DNA of 64,000 nt from Actinomycetota bacterium (GCA_026393075.1 JAPLAW010000015.1:62001-126000), one strand, 5' to 3'. Shown: positions 28,889 through 37,390, counted from the first letter of the stretch. Program-made: numbers and translations. Notes: generated by a model not told the origin, from the letters alone.

Positions 28889-29545
28889 ATGCGCGATTCC
28901 TTCCACGATGACTTAGACGGCATTGGTACTTCCCTTGTCGAAATGGGCCATCTAGTAAGCAAGGCAATGGAACGCGCCACAACGGCTTTGTTAACGGCTG
29001 ACCTTAAGGTGGCCGAAGAAATTATTTCCGAAGACGATGCCATTGATGAGATGCAGCATGACATCGAGGCAAGAGCAATAAATTTAATGGCTCGCCAACA
29101 ACCAGTTGCTGGCGACCTGCGCACATTGGTTACATCGCTTCGCATGAGCGCCGACTTAGAACGTATGGGCGACCTAGCGCATCACGTGGCTAAGTTAACT
29201 CGCATGCGCTACCCAGCAGCGGCAGTTCCACCTGAACTAGTTCTAACTCTGCAAGAAATGGGCAATGTGACAGCTCGTATCACTCAAAAAGCAATTGGCG
29301 TCATTGAGTCTCGTAATCTTGAAGCTGCGCTACAACTTGAAAAAGATGATGACGAGATGGATATTCTGCACCGTCGTTTATTTGAAATCTTACTAGATGA
29401 TTCTTGGCCATATGGAATTGAAACAGCAATCGATATGACTTTGCTGGGCCGCTATTACGAGCGTTGCTCAGACCATGCTGTATCAATTGCCCGCCGTGTC
29501 TATTACTTAGTCACCGGCGAGTACGCAAATTCTGCAAATAATTAA
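28889..29545 (+). CDS. phoU: Phosphate-specific transport regulator PhoU
   Basis: Helical-bundle regulator linking the Pst importer to the phosphate-sensing kinase. Two repeats of three helices are visible, with the metal-binding motif EDDAIDEMQ in the first and EKDDDEMDILHR in the second. Two in-frame ATGs exist (28883, 28889); the second gives MRDSFHDDLDGIG, which matches PhoU N-termini, and TAAGTT ends six bases before it. No pst genes are in the window. Its stop directly abuts that of gpmA. Confidence 0.92.
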   Translation: MRDSFHDDLDGIGTSLVEMGHLVSKAMERATTALLTADLKVAEEIISEDDAIDEMQHDIEARAINLMARQQPVAGDLRTLVTSLRMSADLERMGDLAHHVAKLTRMRYPAAAVPPELVLTLQEMGNVTARITQKAIGVIESRNLEAALQLEKDDDEMDILHRRLFEILLDDSWPYGIETAIDMTLLGRYYERCSDHAVSIARRVYYLVTGEYANSANN

Positions 29546-30295
29546 TTACTTCTTGCCCTGATTTGCAACTGCTTCAATTGCCGCAGCTGCAGCAGTTGGA
29601 TCTAAATATTCGCCGCCGCGTTTAATTGGTTTTAGGTCTGCAGCCAATTTATAAAGTAGCGGAATTCCGGTTGGAATATTTAATTCTGCGATATCTGATT
29701 CGGAAATTCCATCCAGGTGTTTAACAAGTGCGCGTAGTGAATTTCCGTGCGCAGTGACTAGAACTCGCTTGCCGGCTTTTAAATCTGGCACGATATTGCC
29801 GGTCCAGTAAGGCATCATGCGGGTGACCACATCTTTTAAACACTCAGTTGCGGGCATATCTGCGCCCAAATCAGCGTAGCGAGCATCGCCGGTTTGGCTG
29901 TAAGGATCATTTGCATCAATTGGTGGTGGTGGCACGTCGTAAGAACGACGCCAAAGTTTGAATTGCTCTTCGCCATAAGTAGCTAGCGTTTCTTTCTTAT
30001 CTTTACCTTGCAGGGCACCGTAATGACGCTCGTTTAAGCGCCAAGAGCGATTAACCGGAATCCAATGGCGATCGCAAGCATCGAGTGCAAGTTGTGAAGT
30101 ATGGATTGCGCGGCGAAGTAGCGAAGTGTGAACTACATCTGGCAACAGGCCATTTTCAGCGAGCAACTTTCCACCGCGAGCAGCTTCTGCTTCACCAGCT
30201 GCAGATAAACGAACATCTACCCAGCCAGTAAAGAGATTTTTAGCATTCCATTCACTTTCGCCATGGCGCAATAGGATTAATTCAAAGTTGCTCAT
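29546..30295 (-). CDS. gpmA: 2,3-bisphosphoglycerate-dependent phosphoglycerate mutase
   Basis: Glycolytic enzyme interconverting 3- and 2-phosphoglycerate through a phosphohistidine. The catalytic H11 is in [10 protein letters not shown]; substrate contacts [11 protein letters not shown], the [10 protein letters not shown] block and the second His in [16 protein letters not shown] are all intact. Length 249 aa is typical. TAGGAT ends six bases before the ATG (minus), a leaderless layout. Mycobacterium keeps gpm1 next to senX3-regX3 and mshA, as here. Confidence 0.95.
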   Translation of the reverse strand: MSNFELILLRHGESEWNAKNLFTGWVDVRLSAAGEAEAARGGKLLAENGLLPDVVHTSLLRRAIHTSQLALDACDRHWIPVNRSWRLNERHYGALQGKDKKETLATYGEEQFKLWRRSYDVPPPPIDANDPYSQTGDARYADLGADMPATECLKDVVTRMMPYWTGNIVPDLKAGKRVLVTAHGNSLRALVKHLDGISESDIAELNIPTGIPLLYKLAADLKPIKRGGEYLDPTAAAAAIEAVANQGKK

Positions 30296-30313
30296 ACCGC
30301 AATCCTAGATGAA

Positions 30314-30796
30314 TTAAATCAAATGTGAAAATGCTTCGAGATTTGCCAGCGATTCGCCGCGCGAGACCCGCCAAGCCCATTCCCGACGAATTGCGCTGGA
30401 AAAGCCAATCTCTAGTAATGGATTAAATGAAGAATCTGCAACTTGTAATACGCTGCCAATTATTCGATCTATCTCTTGATTTGTGACTGCAGTTAACGGC
30501 AAGCGGCCAACTAAATAGATATCTCGTAATTCATTTATCGCAAAAGCGATTCCATAGAGTCCAGCATTCTTCTGTAAACACCAAGCGTGCACTTGATCTT
30601 CATTTTCATCAGGCTTACGAATGACAAACGCATTGATGCTCAATGAATGGTCGCCAATGATTAATGCACAATGCGTTTGCTGCTTCTTTTCACCAGGTAG
30701 CGTGATTAAAAAAGTATTTAAATTATTCTGCTCAAAAGCTAAATCATGTGATTCCAGAAATTCTAAAATAACTTCAGTTGGATTAAGCGAGCTCAT
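30314..30796 (-). CDS. YbjN-domain protein
   Basis: A 160-residue protein of the YbjN family (type III secretion chaperone-like fold) as found beside mshA in Actinobacteria (Rv0487 in M. tuberculosis). Recognisable are the N-terminal TEVILEFLESHDLAFEQ, the beta-rich middle and the ELRDIYLVGRLPL block. Function is not established. It starts 3 bases after the mshA stop, so it is co-transcribed with mshA. Confidence 0.8.
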   Translation of the reverse strand: MSSLNPTEVILEFLESHDLAFEQNNLNTFLITLPGEKKQQTHCALIIGDHSLSINAFVIRKPDENEDQVHAWCLQKNAGLYGIAFAINELRDIYLVGRLPLTAVTNQEIDRIIGSVLQVADSSFNPLLEIGFSSAIRREWAWRVSRGESLANLEAFSHLI

Positions 30797-30799
30797 GTT

Positions 30800-32059
30800 T
30801 TATGCTCCGGCGATTTGTTCGCGTGCAATTTGCGATAAAACCCGGTCATAAATGTCTAAAGTGCCGCGCGCTGTTGCATCCCAGCCGAAGTGTGAAGCGT
30901 GTTCAACTGCGCCCATTGATAGCAAAACTCGGCGCTGTGGTTCATTTAGTAAGCGCGCCAGAATCGATGACCAAGCGCGCGGATCATGGCCATCAACTAA
31001 AACGCCAGAAATACCATCGGCAACGGCTGTTCGAAGTCCGCCAACAGCTGTTGCAACCACAGGAGTGCCGCAAGCTTGCGCTTCAAGTGCTACTAAACCA
31101 AAGGACTCGCTATAACTTGGCACACAAACTAAATCCGCACTGCGATACCAATCGGGCAAGTTAGTGCGCGGAACAGGTTCGGCGAACTTTATGACATCAG
31201 AAATAGCCAACCAGCCCACTAATTCTTTAAGGCGTTCTACTTCCGAAGTATTTGAACCTGACGAGCCACCAACAATATTTACAATTAAGCCGCTACGTAA
31301 AAGTGGCGAGTGAGTTAGCATTTCTGAGATTGCTCTAATTAGAAGTTCTGGTCCTTTATGCGGCTGAATACGACCCACGAATGTAATTACATTGGCGTTC
31401 GCCGGAACGCTTAAGCGCACGCGAGCAGCTTTCTTGCCATCACCTGTAATAAATTTATAAAGATCAACGCCTGGCGAAACTACTCGCACATTATCTGGGC
31501 AGGCTTCATAAAGAGAAACCAGGCTGGCAGCTTCAGCATCAGTATTAGCAATCAGTGCTTGTGCAGCCGCAACAACTTGGGTTTCACCTTGTACCCGAAT
31601 CATTGGTTCTGGAGTTTCGCCTTCAGCCAGATTTAAATTCTTAACTCGCGCCATCGTGTGCATTGTGTGAACAAACGGAATACTTAACGCTTTGCTAGCC
31701 TGCATCGCGACTTTGCCAGAGATCCAATAATGTGAATGAATCAAATCGTATTTGGTTTCACCTGAAAGCTTTTTCTTAAATTCTTCAGCAATATCTGGAA
31801 TCAACTTTGGTAATACTTCTTTGGTTACACCAGTTACCGGGCCAACATTTAATTGAATTACTCGAACTCCTGGTGACACTTCGACAATATCTGCCACATC
31901 AGGATTTGTCCGACGAGTGAAAATATCAATTTGAACACCCATTGCCGCCATACGTTCAGCGCTCTCGGCTACATAAATATTCATGCCACCAGCGTCGCCA
32001 ATTCCTGGTTGATCCAGGGGCGAGGTATGCACCATCAAGGTGGCAATACGTGCGTTCAT
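30800..32059 (-). CDS. mshA: D-inositol-3-phosphate glycosyltransferase MshA
   Basis: First enzyme of mycothiol synthesis, transferring GlcNAc to inositol 3-phosphate. A GT-B family 4 glycosyltransferase: acceptor loop SPLDQPGIGDAGGMNIY at the N-terminus and donor-site motif YSESFGLVALEAQACGTP in the C-terminal domain. Length 419 aa is typical. TACCCT (minus, 32066-32071) ends six bases before the ATG, suggesting leaderless expression although asparaginase ends only 19 bases upstream. Together with the mshD-like gene at 38107 it implies mycothiol use; mshB and mshC are not in the window. Confidence 0.9.
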   Translation of the reverse strand: MNARIATLMVHTSPLDQPGIGDAGGMNIYVAESAERMAAMGVQIDIFTRRTNPDVADIVEVSPGVRVIQLNVGPVTGVTKEVLPKLIPDIAEEFKKKLSGETKYDLIHSHYWISGKVAMQASKALSIPFVHTMHTMARVKNLNLAEGETPEPMIRVQGETQVVAAAQALIANTDAEAASLVSLYEACPDNVRVVSPGVDLYKFITGDGKKAARVRLSVPANANVITFVGRIQPHKGPELLIRAISEMLTHSPLLRSGLIVNIVGGSSGSNTSEVERLKELVGWLAISDVIKFAEPVPRTNLPDWYRSADLVCVPSYSESFGLVALEAQACGTPVVATAVGGLRTAVADGISGVLVDGHDPRAWSSILARLLNEPQRRVLLSMGAVEHASHFGWDATARGTLDIYDRVLSQIAREQIAGA

Positions 32060-32078
32060 GGCTAAAGGGTAACGCTGA

Positions 32079-32996
32079 TTAAAACGTAGCGCTAAGTGAG
32101 CCGATTATGGTTCCACCGCCAAGCACATCAACAACTTCATTCTCGATTGTGATGCCCAATTTTACGAGAACGGCTTTCATCATTGGCCCATTTGCGCGAT
32201 TGCTGCCATCAGAAATTTTCCAAGCGATTGCGCTGCCATCAGCCAAAGATGCCAACATCACGCTTTCGGCACCACCTTTTACCAAGAGTCCAGGAACTGC
32301 CCGCATCATGCGAGTATCGAAAGCACCTTCGGCCAAAATCATTTCGGGGTGCATTAAGCAAGCGCCAATAATTTTTGTGAATACGGGGTCACTAGCTATT
32401 CGCATTTTTCTCGCACCTACTGCAATAGATCGAGTACTCATTGAAAATAGTGGGGCACCACAACCATCGACACTTGTGCGATTAATTAGTTGACCAGTTA
32501 ATTCTTGAATCTCATTTGCAATTGCAATTTGTAATGGATGATTAGCGTTGCGATAAGTTTTAGTGTCCCAACCGTTAACAACACAGGTGGCCAACATTCC
32601 GGCATGTTTACCGCTGCAATTTGCAGCTAATGCAGTTGCTGGCTTAGTGCCCCAGGAAATGCGTGCTTTGCGATCAATCGGGCGATCTGGCGTATTTTGT
32701 AAATCGGATTCTGACAAACCAACACTTTTTAATATTTCCAGCGCGACTTCTTGATGGCGCTCGCTTCCGCCATGGCTAGCGCAAACTAGCGCTAGTTGCT
32801 CATCATTTAGCTCTAACCCATGTCGCACCATTGCCGCTGCTTGTAAAGATTTAATTGCCGAGCGTGGATACATCTCGGCATCAACGTCACCAAGGGTTAA
32901 TAAATCAGATCCATCGGGGCCAAGTATTATTAAATATCCGCTATGAGTTGATTCAACTAATCCGCTACGCACTAACTGCGCTAGAACAACGCTCAT
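32079..32996 (-). CDS. L-asparaginase, Rhizobium etli type
   Basis: Cytoplasmic asparaginase of the AnsA/Asparaginase_II family (unrelated to the E. coli type), releasing ammonium from asparagine. The catalytic S-x-x-K is in PRSAIKSLQA, and the conserved ASHGGSERH and NCSGKHAGMLA motifs are present. Length 305 aa is normal. It starts 2 bases after the nitrobindin-like gene and belongs to the same (-) transcript. Link to nitrogen regulation by the nearby glnR is possible but not shown by sequence. Confidence 0.88.
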   Translation of the reverse strand: MSVVLAQLVRSGLVESTHSGYLIILGPDGSDLLTLGDVDAEMYPRSAIKSLQAAAMVRHGLELNDEQLALVCASHGGSERHQEVALEILKSVGLSESDLQNTPDRPIDRKARISWGTKPATALAANCSGKHAGMLATCVVNGWDTKTYRNANHPLQIAIANEIQELTGQLINRTSVDGCGAPLFSMSTRSIAVGARKMRIASDPVFTKIIGACLMHPEMILAEGAFDTRMMRAVPGLLVKGGAESVMLASLADGSAIAWKISDGSNRANGPMMKAVLVKLGITIENEVVDVLGGGTIIGSLSATF

Positions 32997-32998
32997 TC

Positions 32999-33499
32999 TT
33001 AATCGTTAGAGCGCGGGCTAGTTGACCAAATATGTGCTTGAATTGTTTGTCCTTCGGCAGCCATGTCATATGCGTAGAAAAGTTCACCTTCAACTAATCC
33101 GTAAAGTCGCACACCGGCAGTAACTATTTTGGCAGATGGCGCGGAATAACCTTGATCCATCGCTAACTGAATCTTTGGACCATCGTAATGCCCAAGCCAA
33201 CCTTCAGTTATTCCCGTGTTATGTGAAATTACAACTTCGAGCACATTATTTGGCTTAATCCGCCAGAAACCTGCCTCGCTTGCGCCAGGTCGAATAATTT
33301 CGCCATCATCATCGACGATCCAAGAACGTGAAAAATAATTTAGAAATGGACGACCATCATGATTAAAAACAGTTTCAGATATGAATTGGAAAGGTTTAAT
33401 CGTTGGATATTCGCCATGACCTTTGCCACGCCAAGTTCCAACTAGCCAAGCCAGTGGATTTAAATCAGGGTGAAGGCCTTCGGGAATCGTAAATACCAT
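32999..33499 (-). CDS. Nitrobindin-like (FABP/THAP4 family) protein
   Basis: Ten-stranded beta-barrel protein of the nitrobindin/DUF1794 group, which bind ferric haem and handle nitric oxide or peroxynitrite. Characteristic sequences are NPLAWLVGTWRGKGHGEYP, GRPFLNYFSRSW and EAGFWRI. A His in the C-terminal QAHIW is in the position of the haem ligand. The ATG overlaps the stop of the preceding 45-residue ORF (TAATG). The homologue Rv0813c lies in the same neighbourhood in Mycobacterium. Confidence 0.85.
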   Translation of the reverse strand: MVFTIPEGLHPDLNPLAWLVGTWRGKGHGEYPTIKPFQFISETVFNHDGRPFLNYFSRSWIVDDDGEIIRPGASEAGFWRIKPNNVLEVVISHNTGITEGWLGHYDGPKIQLAMDQGYSAPSAKIVTAGVRLYGLVEGELFYAYDMAAEGQTIQAHIWSTSPRSND

Positions 33500-33636
33500 T
33501 ATCTGCCAGTTCGCTTTCTGCTATCTCGGTAGCGAGCGCTTTCGGGATCTCTGCGACTAGTAAATGCAAAGAACAATAATCCGGCGCCAATAACTAATGA
33601 AATCAGGCCAAGGAGAATTGAGGTTAAGAGCTCCAT
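33499..33636 (-). CDS. 45-residue single-span membrane protein, unrecognised
   Basis: Short ORF: MELLTSILLGLISLVIGAG begins a hydrophobic helix of about 22 residues, followed by a charged cytoplasmic-type tail rich in Arg (TSRRDPESARYRDSRKRTGR). The stop overlaps the ATG of the nitrobindin-like gene (TAATG, 33497-33501). It is the second of two tiny membrane ORFs that both begin MELL. Codon usage looks like that of neighbours. No family recognised; a membrane tether for the next gene's product or a small stress protein are possible. Confidence 0.6.
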   Translation of the reverse strand: MELLTSILLGLISLVIGAGLLFFAFTSRRDPESARYRDSRKRTGR

Positions 33637-33657
33637 ACCTGTAAGTCTATCGGTTAC

Positions 33658-33732
33658 TTACATCTTTCTTACGGCCCACATGATCGCGAGCCCTGCTATC
33701 AAGGTAATTAATAACTGACCTAGCAATTCCAT
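33658..33732 (-). CDS. 24-residue single-span membrane protein, unrecognised
   Basis: Short ORF starting 3 bases after the ygfZ stop. It encodes MELLGQLLITLIAGLAIMW followed by AVRKM: one hydrophobic helix with a basic end. It shares the MELL start and layout with the 45-residue ORF that begins 22 bases downstream, suggesting duplication or parallel function. Tight packing in the operon supports translation; the length makes certainty impossible from one sequence. Confidence 0.5.
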   Translation of the reverse strand: MELLGQLLITLIAGLAIMWAVRKM

Positions 33733-33735
33733 TTA

Positions 33736-34644
33736 CTAATTACCTGCAGCTATCGCTTCTTGTGCAGCCGGAATCCCACCAACTGAGAGCGTCGCGTCTA
33801 GTGGGGTGTTGCGCTTAACGACAGCGAGTGCAATCGGACCTAACTCATGATGTCTTGCAACAGTGCCTAAATAACCAACGACTACCCCATCATTTTCCAC
33901 TGGGGTGCCAACTTTAGGAAAGTTAACTTCGGTACCATCAAGGTGCAACATAACTAAACGACGTGGTGGATTTCCTAGATTATTTATTTTTGCCACAGTT
34001 TCTTGGCCGCGGTAACAACCCTTATTTAGGTGTACCGCGCTGTTTAAAAGTCCAAGTTCGTTTGGAATAGATTTGTGATCAGTTTCAAAACCGATTCGGG
34101 GCAATCCAGCAGCGACTCGCATTGCATCAAGTGCCCAAGTACCCACTTGAGTTGCAACCGAATTAAAAGTTTCGATCATATTCGCTAATTCGGCGCGTGG
34201 CACAAGTGCATATGGCCCAGCTATTTCATCCATCTTGCCTGGGGCGCGCAATACTGCAAATTCAGCCGTCGCATCGTGGATTTCTACTTGGGCGCGAAAT
34301 TTCATTTTTTCTAAATGTGAAATCAATTCAGCACTTCGACCCGGATTAACTACCAGCCAAGTGGTGTCACCATCATCAACTAAAAAGAATTGATGCTCGA
34401 TGTGGCCTTTCGGATCTAAAATCAAAGCGTGCTGCCATTGACCAGCTAATAAATTTTCATGATCCTGGGTAGTTAAAAGATGTAGCCAAGTTAAACGTTC
34501 TGGCCCAGATAGTGCGACAACTTCATAGTGTGATAAATCTGCCCAAGCAGTGCCAGCTTCGAGTGCTCGTTGTTCTTTTACTGGATCCCCGAAATGCCAT
34601 ACAGCACCTTTATCGGGACCGTCCTCAACGAGTACGGCGCTCAT
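33736..34644 (-). CDS. ygfZ: YgfZ/GcvT-like folate-binding protein
   Basis: Homologue of YgfZ (IBA57), a folate-dependent factor for iron-sulfur cluster enzymes and repair. The signature KGCYRGQE around the functional Cys is intact, in the sequence LNKGCYRGQETVAKINNLG. At 302 aa with the GcvT-like three-domain layout, it is not the glycine cleavage T protein. Its ATG overlaps the fur stop, so both are translated together, tying iron-sulfur maintenance to a metal regulator. Confidence 0.88.
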   Translation of the reverse strand: MSAVLVEDGPDKGAVWHFGDPVKEQRALEAGTAWADLSHYEVVALSGPERLTWLHLLTTQDHENLLAGQWQHALILDPKGHIEHQFFLVDDGDTTWLVVNPGRSAELISHLEKMKFRAQVEIHDATAEFAVLRAPGKMDEIAGPYALVPRAELANMIETFNSVATQVGTWALDAMRVAAGLPRIGFETDHKSIPNELGLLNSAVHLNKGCYRGQETVAKINNLGNPPRRLVMLHLDGTEVNFPKVGTPVENDGVVVGYLGTVARHHELGPIALAVVKRNTPLDATLSVGGIPAAQEAIAAGN

Positions 34645-35063
34645 TACTTACTTTCGGCGGCAAAACATGCAGAACATGTGCCATAAACGGCAAAGTGCGT
34701 GACATCTGTTTTAAAACCATAATCATCGGCCAGCTCATTTACAAAGTTAGCCGCAACATCAATTGGTGCATCGCCAACTGAACCACAAACTCCGCAAACT
34801 AAATGTAGGTGAGTTAGCTCTTCGGCTGCGTGATAGGTAGCGCCGCCATGGCCCAAGTGAGTGTGCTGAACTAAGCCCACATTTTCCAGGGTTTCTAAGT
34901 TGCGATAGACCGTTGAAAGATTAATTCCAGGATGTGTTTGGCGTACTTTTTCAGCTACTTCTTCTGGTGTGGCATGACCAAGTTCGCGGACGGCAGCTAA
35001 AACTAATTCACGTTGCGGAGTTAAGCGCAAACCTTTATCGCGTAATTCATGTTGCTCAGCCAT
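34644..35063 (-). CDS. Fur-family metalloregulator
   Basis: A 139-residue repressor of the Fur/Zur/PerR family. The N-terminal winged helix has LRLTPQRELVLAAV and STVYRNLETLENVGLV; the metal sites are HLHLVCGVCG and the C-terminal CSAC, giving a structural Zn(Cys4) site. Which metal or oxidant it senses cannot be decided. TAGAAT ends six bases before the ATG, suggesting its own leaderless promoter although DUF1416 ends only 13 bases upstream. Confidence 0.88.
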   Translation of the reverse strand: MAEQHELRDKGLRLTPQRELVLAAVRELGHATPEEVAEKVRQTHPGINLSTVYRNLETLENVGLVQHTHLGHGGATYHAAEELTHLHLVCGVCGSVGDAPIDVAANFVNELADDYGFKTDVTHFAVYGTCSACFAAESK

Positions 35064-35076
35064 GAATGAATTCTAC

Positions 35077-35400
35077 TTAAATTTCTACAACTAAATCGAC
35101 TGGAGTGCCTTTGGCAGCAATGACTTTACGTTCTACGCGCGCTCCTGAGGCCAGGATTACTAAGGTCCAGGCGCCAGGAGCGGCGAAGAATCGAAATTGC
35201 CCGTCTGCGTTAGTTGGAACTTCTGCGGTGAACTCACCAGTTGAATCCAATAATCGAACATATGCGTTACCAACGGGAGCTCCATTTGGAACTCCATCAC
35301 CTTCCCCGTCCCTGAGAATGACACCTTGAATTAAGGTTTGCGTTGATAAATCAATGCCAGAAATATCTGGACCACCTGGAGTTGCGCCGCAAGTTCTCAT
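35077..35400 (-). CDS. sseC: DUF1416 protein (SseC-like)
   Basis: A 107-residue protein of the DUF1416 family, always found next to the rhodanese CysA/SseA in Actinobacteria (SseC in Mycobacterium). It has a carboxypeptidase-regulatory-like beta-sandwich pattern (VILRDGEGDGVPNG...VGNAYVRLLD...FTAEVPTNADGQFRFFAAPG) and an N-terminal CGATPGGP with one Cys that might carry sulfur. The start overlaps the sseA stop. The biochemical role is not known. Confidence 0.85.
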   Translation of the reverse strand: MRTCGATPGGPDISGIDLSTQTLIQGVILRDGEGDGVPNGAPVGNAYVRLLDSTGEFTAEVPTNADGQFRFFAAPGAWTLVILASGARVERKVIAAKGTPVDLVVEI

Positions 35401-36233
35401 TAGGCGCCTATCGCAACCGGAACGCCAACTAATGAACCGTATTCAGTCCATGAACCGTCGTAGTTCTTTACATTTGAAAGACCCAATAATTCGTGAAGTA
35501 CGAACCATGAAAATGCGGAACGCTCACCAATACGGCAATACGCGATGGTGTCTTTTGCTAAATCGACACCAGCGCCTACGTAAAGTTCCTTTAGTTCGGC
35601 ATCTGATTTAAAAGTGCCATCTTCATTGGCAGCTTTTGACCACGGAATATTCTTTGCAGTTGGAATATGTCCTTTAATCTGACCGCTCTCTTGAAGCAAA
35701 TGTGCAGGTGCTGCTAGCTCACCACTGAATTCTGCCGGCGAGCGAACATCTACGATATTTAACTTACCGATTGCTGAAATAACTTCATCGCGATACGCAC
35801 GAATTGAGTTATCACGCTCCTTGGCTACATAACTAGTAGCTGTGCGGGTTGGCACAGTTGTAACAAACGGACGAGCATCTAGCTCCCAGCGCTTGCGACC
35901 ACCGTCTAACAATCGGACATCGGCGTGGCCGTAAATTTTAAAGTACCAGAAAGCATAGGTGGCAAACCAGTTGTTATTACCACCATAGAGAACGACAGTG
36001 GTGTCCGGTGCAATTCCACTCTTAGAAAGTAGAGCTTCGAACTTTTCTTTCGAAATCAAGTCGCGAATTAAGCCATCTTGTAGATCATCACGCCAGTGAA
36101 AAGTGATTGCTCCTTCAATATGGCCTTGCTCATAAAGCGCAGTATCTTCATCTACTTCGACTAGAACGACTGTTGGATTATTCAGGTTTTGAGCTACCCA
36201 ATCAGCACTTACAAGTGAGGTTTCGCGTGACAT
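35400..36233 (-). CDS. Thiosulfate sulfurtransferase (rhodanese), CysA/SseA type
   Basis: Two-domain rhodanese (277 aa) that transfers sulfane sulfur to a thiophilic acceptor. The catalytic loop of the second domain is YCRIGERS with C233; the first domain is inactive (VLYGGNNN in the loop position), as usual. AGGAA lies upstream at a plausible distance. It follows DUF4395 and precedes DUF1416, an arrangement shared with mycobacterial cysA2-sseC2. Expression is probably controlled by the leader peptide at 36784-36867. Confidence 0.93.
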   Translation of the reverse strand: MSRETSLVSADWVAQNLNNPTVVLVEVDEDTALYEQGHIEGAITFHWRDDLQDGLIRDLISKEKFEALLSKSGIAPDTTVVLYGGNNNWFATYAFWYFKIYGHADVRLLDGGRKRWELDARPFVTTVPTRTATSYVAKERDNSIRAYRDEVISAIGKLNIVDVRSPAEFSGELAAPAHLLQESGQIKGHIPTAKNIPWSKAANEDGTFKSDAELKELYVGAGVDLAKDTIAYCRIGERSAFSWFVLHELLGLSNVKNYDGSWTEYGSLVGVPVAIGA

Positions 36234-36292
36234 AAATATATTTCCTATTCTTTTAACTTGATTAACGGTGGGTTTTAAGTGAGGTTTTGAAA

Positions 36293-36730
36293 TTAGCGAC
36301 GTGCGCGAAGCAGCAATAAATAAACTTCGCAGCCTAAGCAGTAATTAAAGGCTGTATTTAAGAAAGCTGCTGCAAGCGCAAAGCCGGTTGCGATAGTGAA
36401 AACGATTGTGACTCCTGATAACAGTCCAGCAACTGCAGTTGCTGTGAATAAGAATCCAACTGCTTGAGCAAATTTAGGTGGTCGCACATCTTCAGGTACA
36501 AATTCACCCTTTAAACGTGGCTTGATCAAGCTCTTGAATAAAAATGCATAAGGCGTGAATTGTGGGCCTTTAGTCGCACCAATTAGAAATACTGCTAATT
36601 GAAAAGCGGTCAGCGGCAGTGATTGGGTTGCTAGCGCAGTAGCTAAAACAAAAACTGTAATCGCTGCTGAAAAACGGGGACCACGTGCATCAATTACTAC
36701 TGAGGTCTCTTTTTTATCTAAAGTTGTCAT
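36293..36730 (-). CDS. DUF4395 membrane protein
   Basis: A 145-residue integral membrane protein with about four hydrophobic helices and the family motif FNYCLGCEVYLLL, a CxxC within or at the edge of the last helix. DUF4395 genes are regularly next to thioredoxin-like and rhodanese genes, as here, which suggests a thiol or sulfur role; no activity has been assigned. The first structural gene after the leader peptide; AGTAGGAA lies before the ATG. Confidence 0.82.
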   Translation of the reverse strand: MTTLDKKETSVVIDARGPRFSAAITVFVLATALATQSLPLTAFQLAVFLIGATKGPQFTPYAFLFKSLIKPRLKGEFVPEDVRPPKFAQAVGFLFTATAVAGLLSGVTIVFTIATGFALAAAFLNTAFNYCLGCEVYLLLLRARR

Positions 36731-36759
36731 TTGTTTCCTACTTCTTTTTATTGTGGGTT

Positions 36760-36788
36760 ACTAAAACTGGAATAATTTAAGTTTTAGT
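36760..36788 (-). promoter_or_regulatory. Attenuator-like hairpin at the leader-peptide stop
   Basis: Perfect 9-bp inverted repeat ACTAAAACT (36760-36768) / AGTTTTAGT (36780-36788) with an 11-base loop. The leader stop codon (36784-36786) lies inside the 5' arm of the transcript, so a ribosome ending there would prevent the stem from forming. No T-run follows, so control by coupling or RNA folding is more likely than intrinsic termination. Confidence 0.55.
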
Positions 36789-36867
36789 TACTACACAGCG
36801 AGACAGCTAAACGTCCGTAATCAAGTACGCGACGCTTGGTAAAGAAGCTATCTAAGGCGAAAGACAT
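36784..36867 (-). CDS. Cysteine-type leader peptide (27 aa) upstream of DUF4395-sseA
   Basis: A 27-residue ORF ending TKRRVLDYGRLAVSLCSN. This is the pattern of actinobacterial putative leader peptides found before sulfur-assimilation genes (RRxVDLxRVxxxLC). A single Cys (residue 25) sits just before the stop, where ribosome stalling would report charged tRNA-Cys. TATTCT (minus, 36874-36879) ends six bases before the ATG, so translation would start at the 5' end of the RNA. It lies 53 bases before DUF4395 and ends within a 9-bp hairpin. Confidence 0.7.
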   Translation of the reverse strand: MSFALDSFFTKRRVLDYGRLAVSLCSN

Positions 36868-36923
36868 GTCGTAAGAATAAAGTGGGTGGGCAAGAAAGCC
36901 TAATTGCGAGTTACTTGCAGGTG

Positions 36924-37352
36924 TCACTTAATCGCTGCGAGCGTGGCTAAAACTTGGTCACGCTTAGGTGCACCAACGGCTCGCCCTACTTCAACACCTG
37001 AACTGTTCAGAATTAGCGTGGTTGGGGTAGAGCGAATATCCAACTTGCGTACTAATTCCAGATTTGTTTCAGCATCTATTTCAACATGACGCACATCGCT
37101 TAAGTCGGCGACTACGTTTTCGAGCAAGGTGCGAGTTGCGCGACAAGGGGTACAAAAGGCTGACGAAAATTGCACCAAGGTCGCCCTTGATCCGAGATCC
37201 CCACCGATTATCGATGCTGTTAAAGCTTTGCCAGAGATGGCTTTGGCTTGAATCTTGCCCCGCGACTTTTGATACCAGAGGCCGTAAGCAGTAGCAGCCC
37301 CTAGCACGATAAGAATTGGTAGGAAAGATTTCACGAGAGTAGTCTGTGCCAC
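36924..37352 (-). CDS. Membrane-anchored thioredoxin-like protein
   Basis: A 142-residue thioredoxin-fold protein with an N-terminal membrane helix (FLPILIVLGAATAYGLWY) and active site FCTPCR (C67, C70); the cis-Pro loop is STPTTLI. It starts with a GTG at 37352, 38 bases from the divergent glnR start. The homologue ThiX (Rv0816c) sits at the same place beside the rhodanese operon in Mycobacterium. It may reduce or pass sulfur to exported or membrane partners such as DUF4395; orientation is inferred. Confidence 0.85.
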   Translation of the reverse strand: MAQTTLVKSFLPILIVLGAATAYGLWYQKSRGKIQAKAISGKALTASIIGGDLGSRATLVQFSSAFCTPCRATRTLLENVVADLSDVRHVEIDAETNLELVRKLDIRSTPTTLILNSSGVEVGRAVGAPKRDQVLATLAAIK

Positions 37353-37390
37353 TTAACACCTAGAACGCAACTGGGAGCGGGTGAGCGCAA

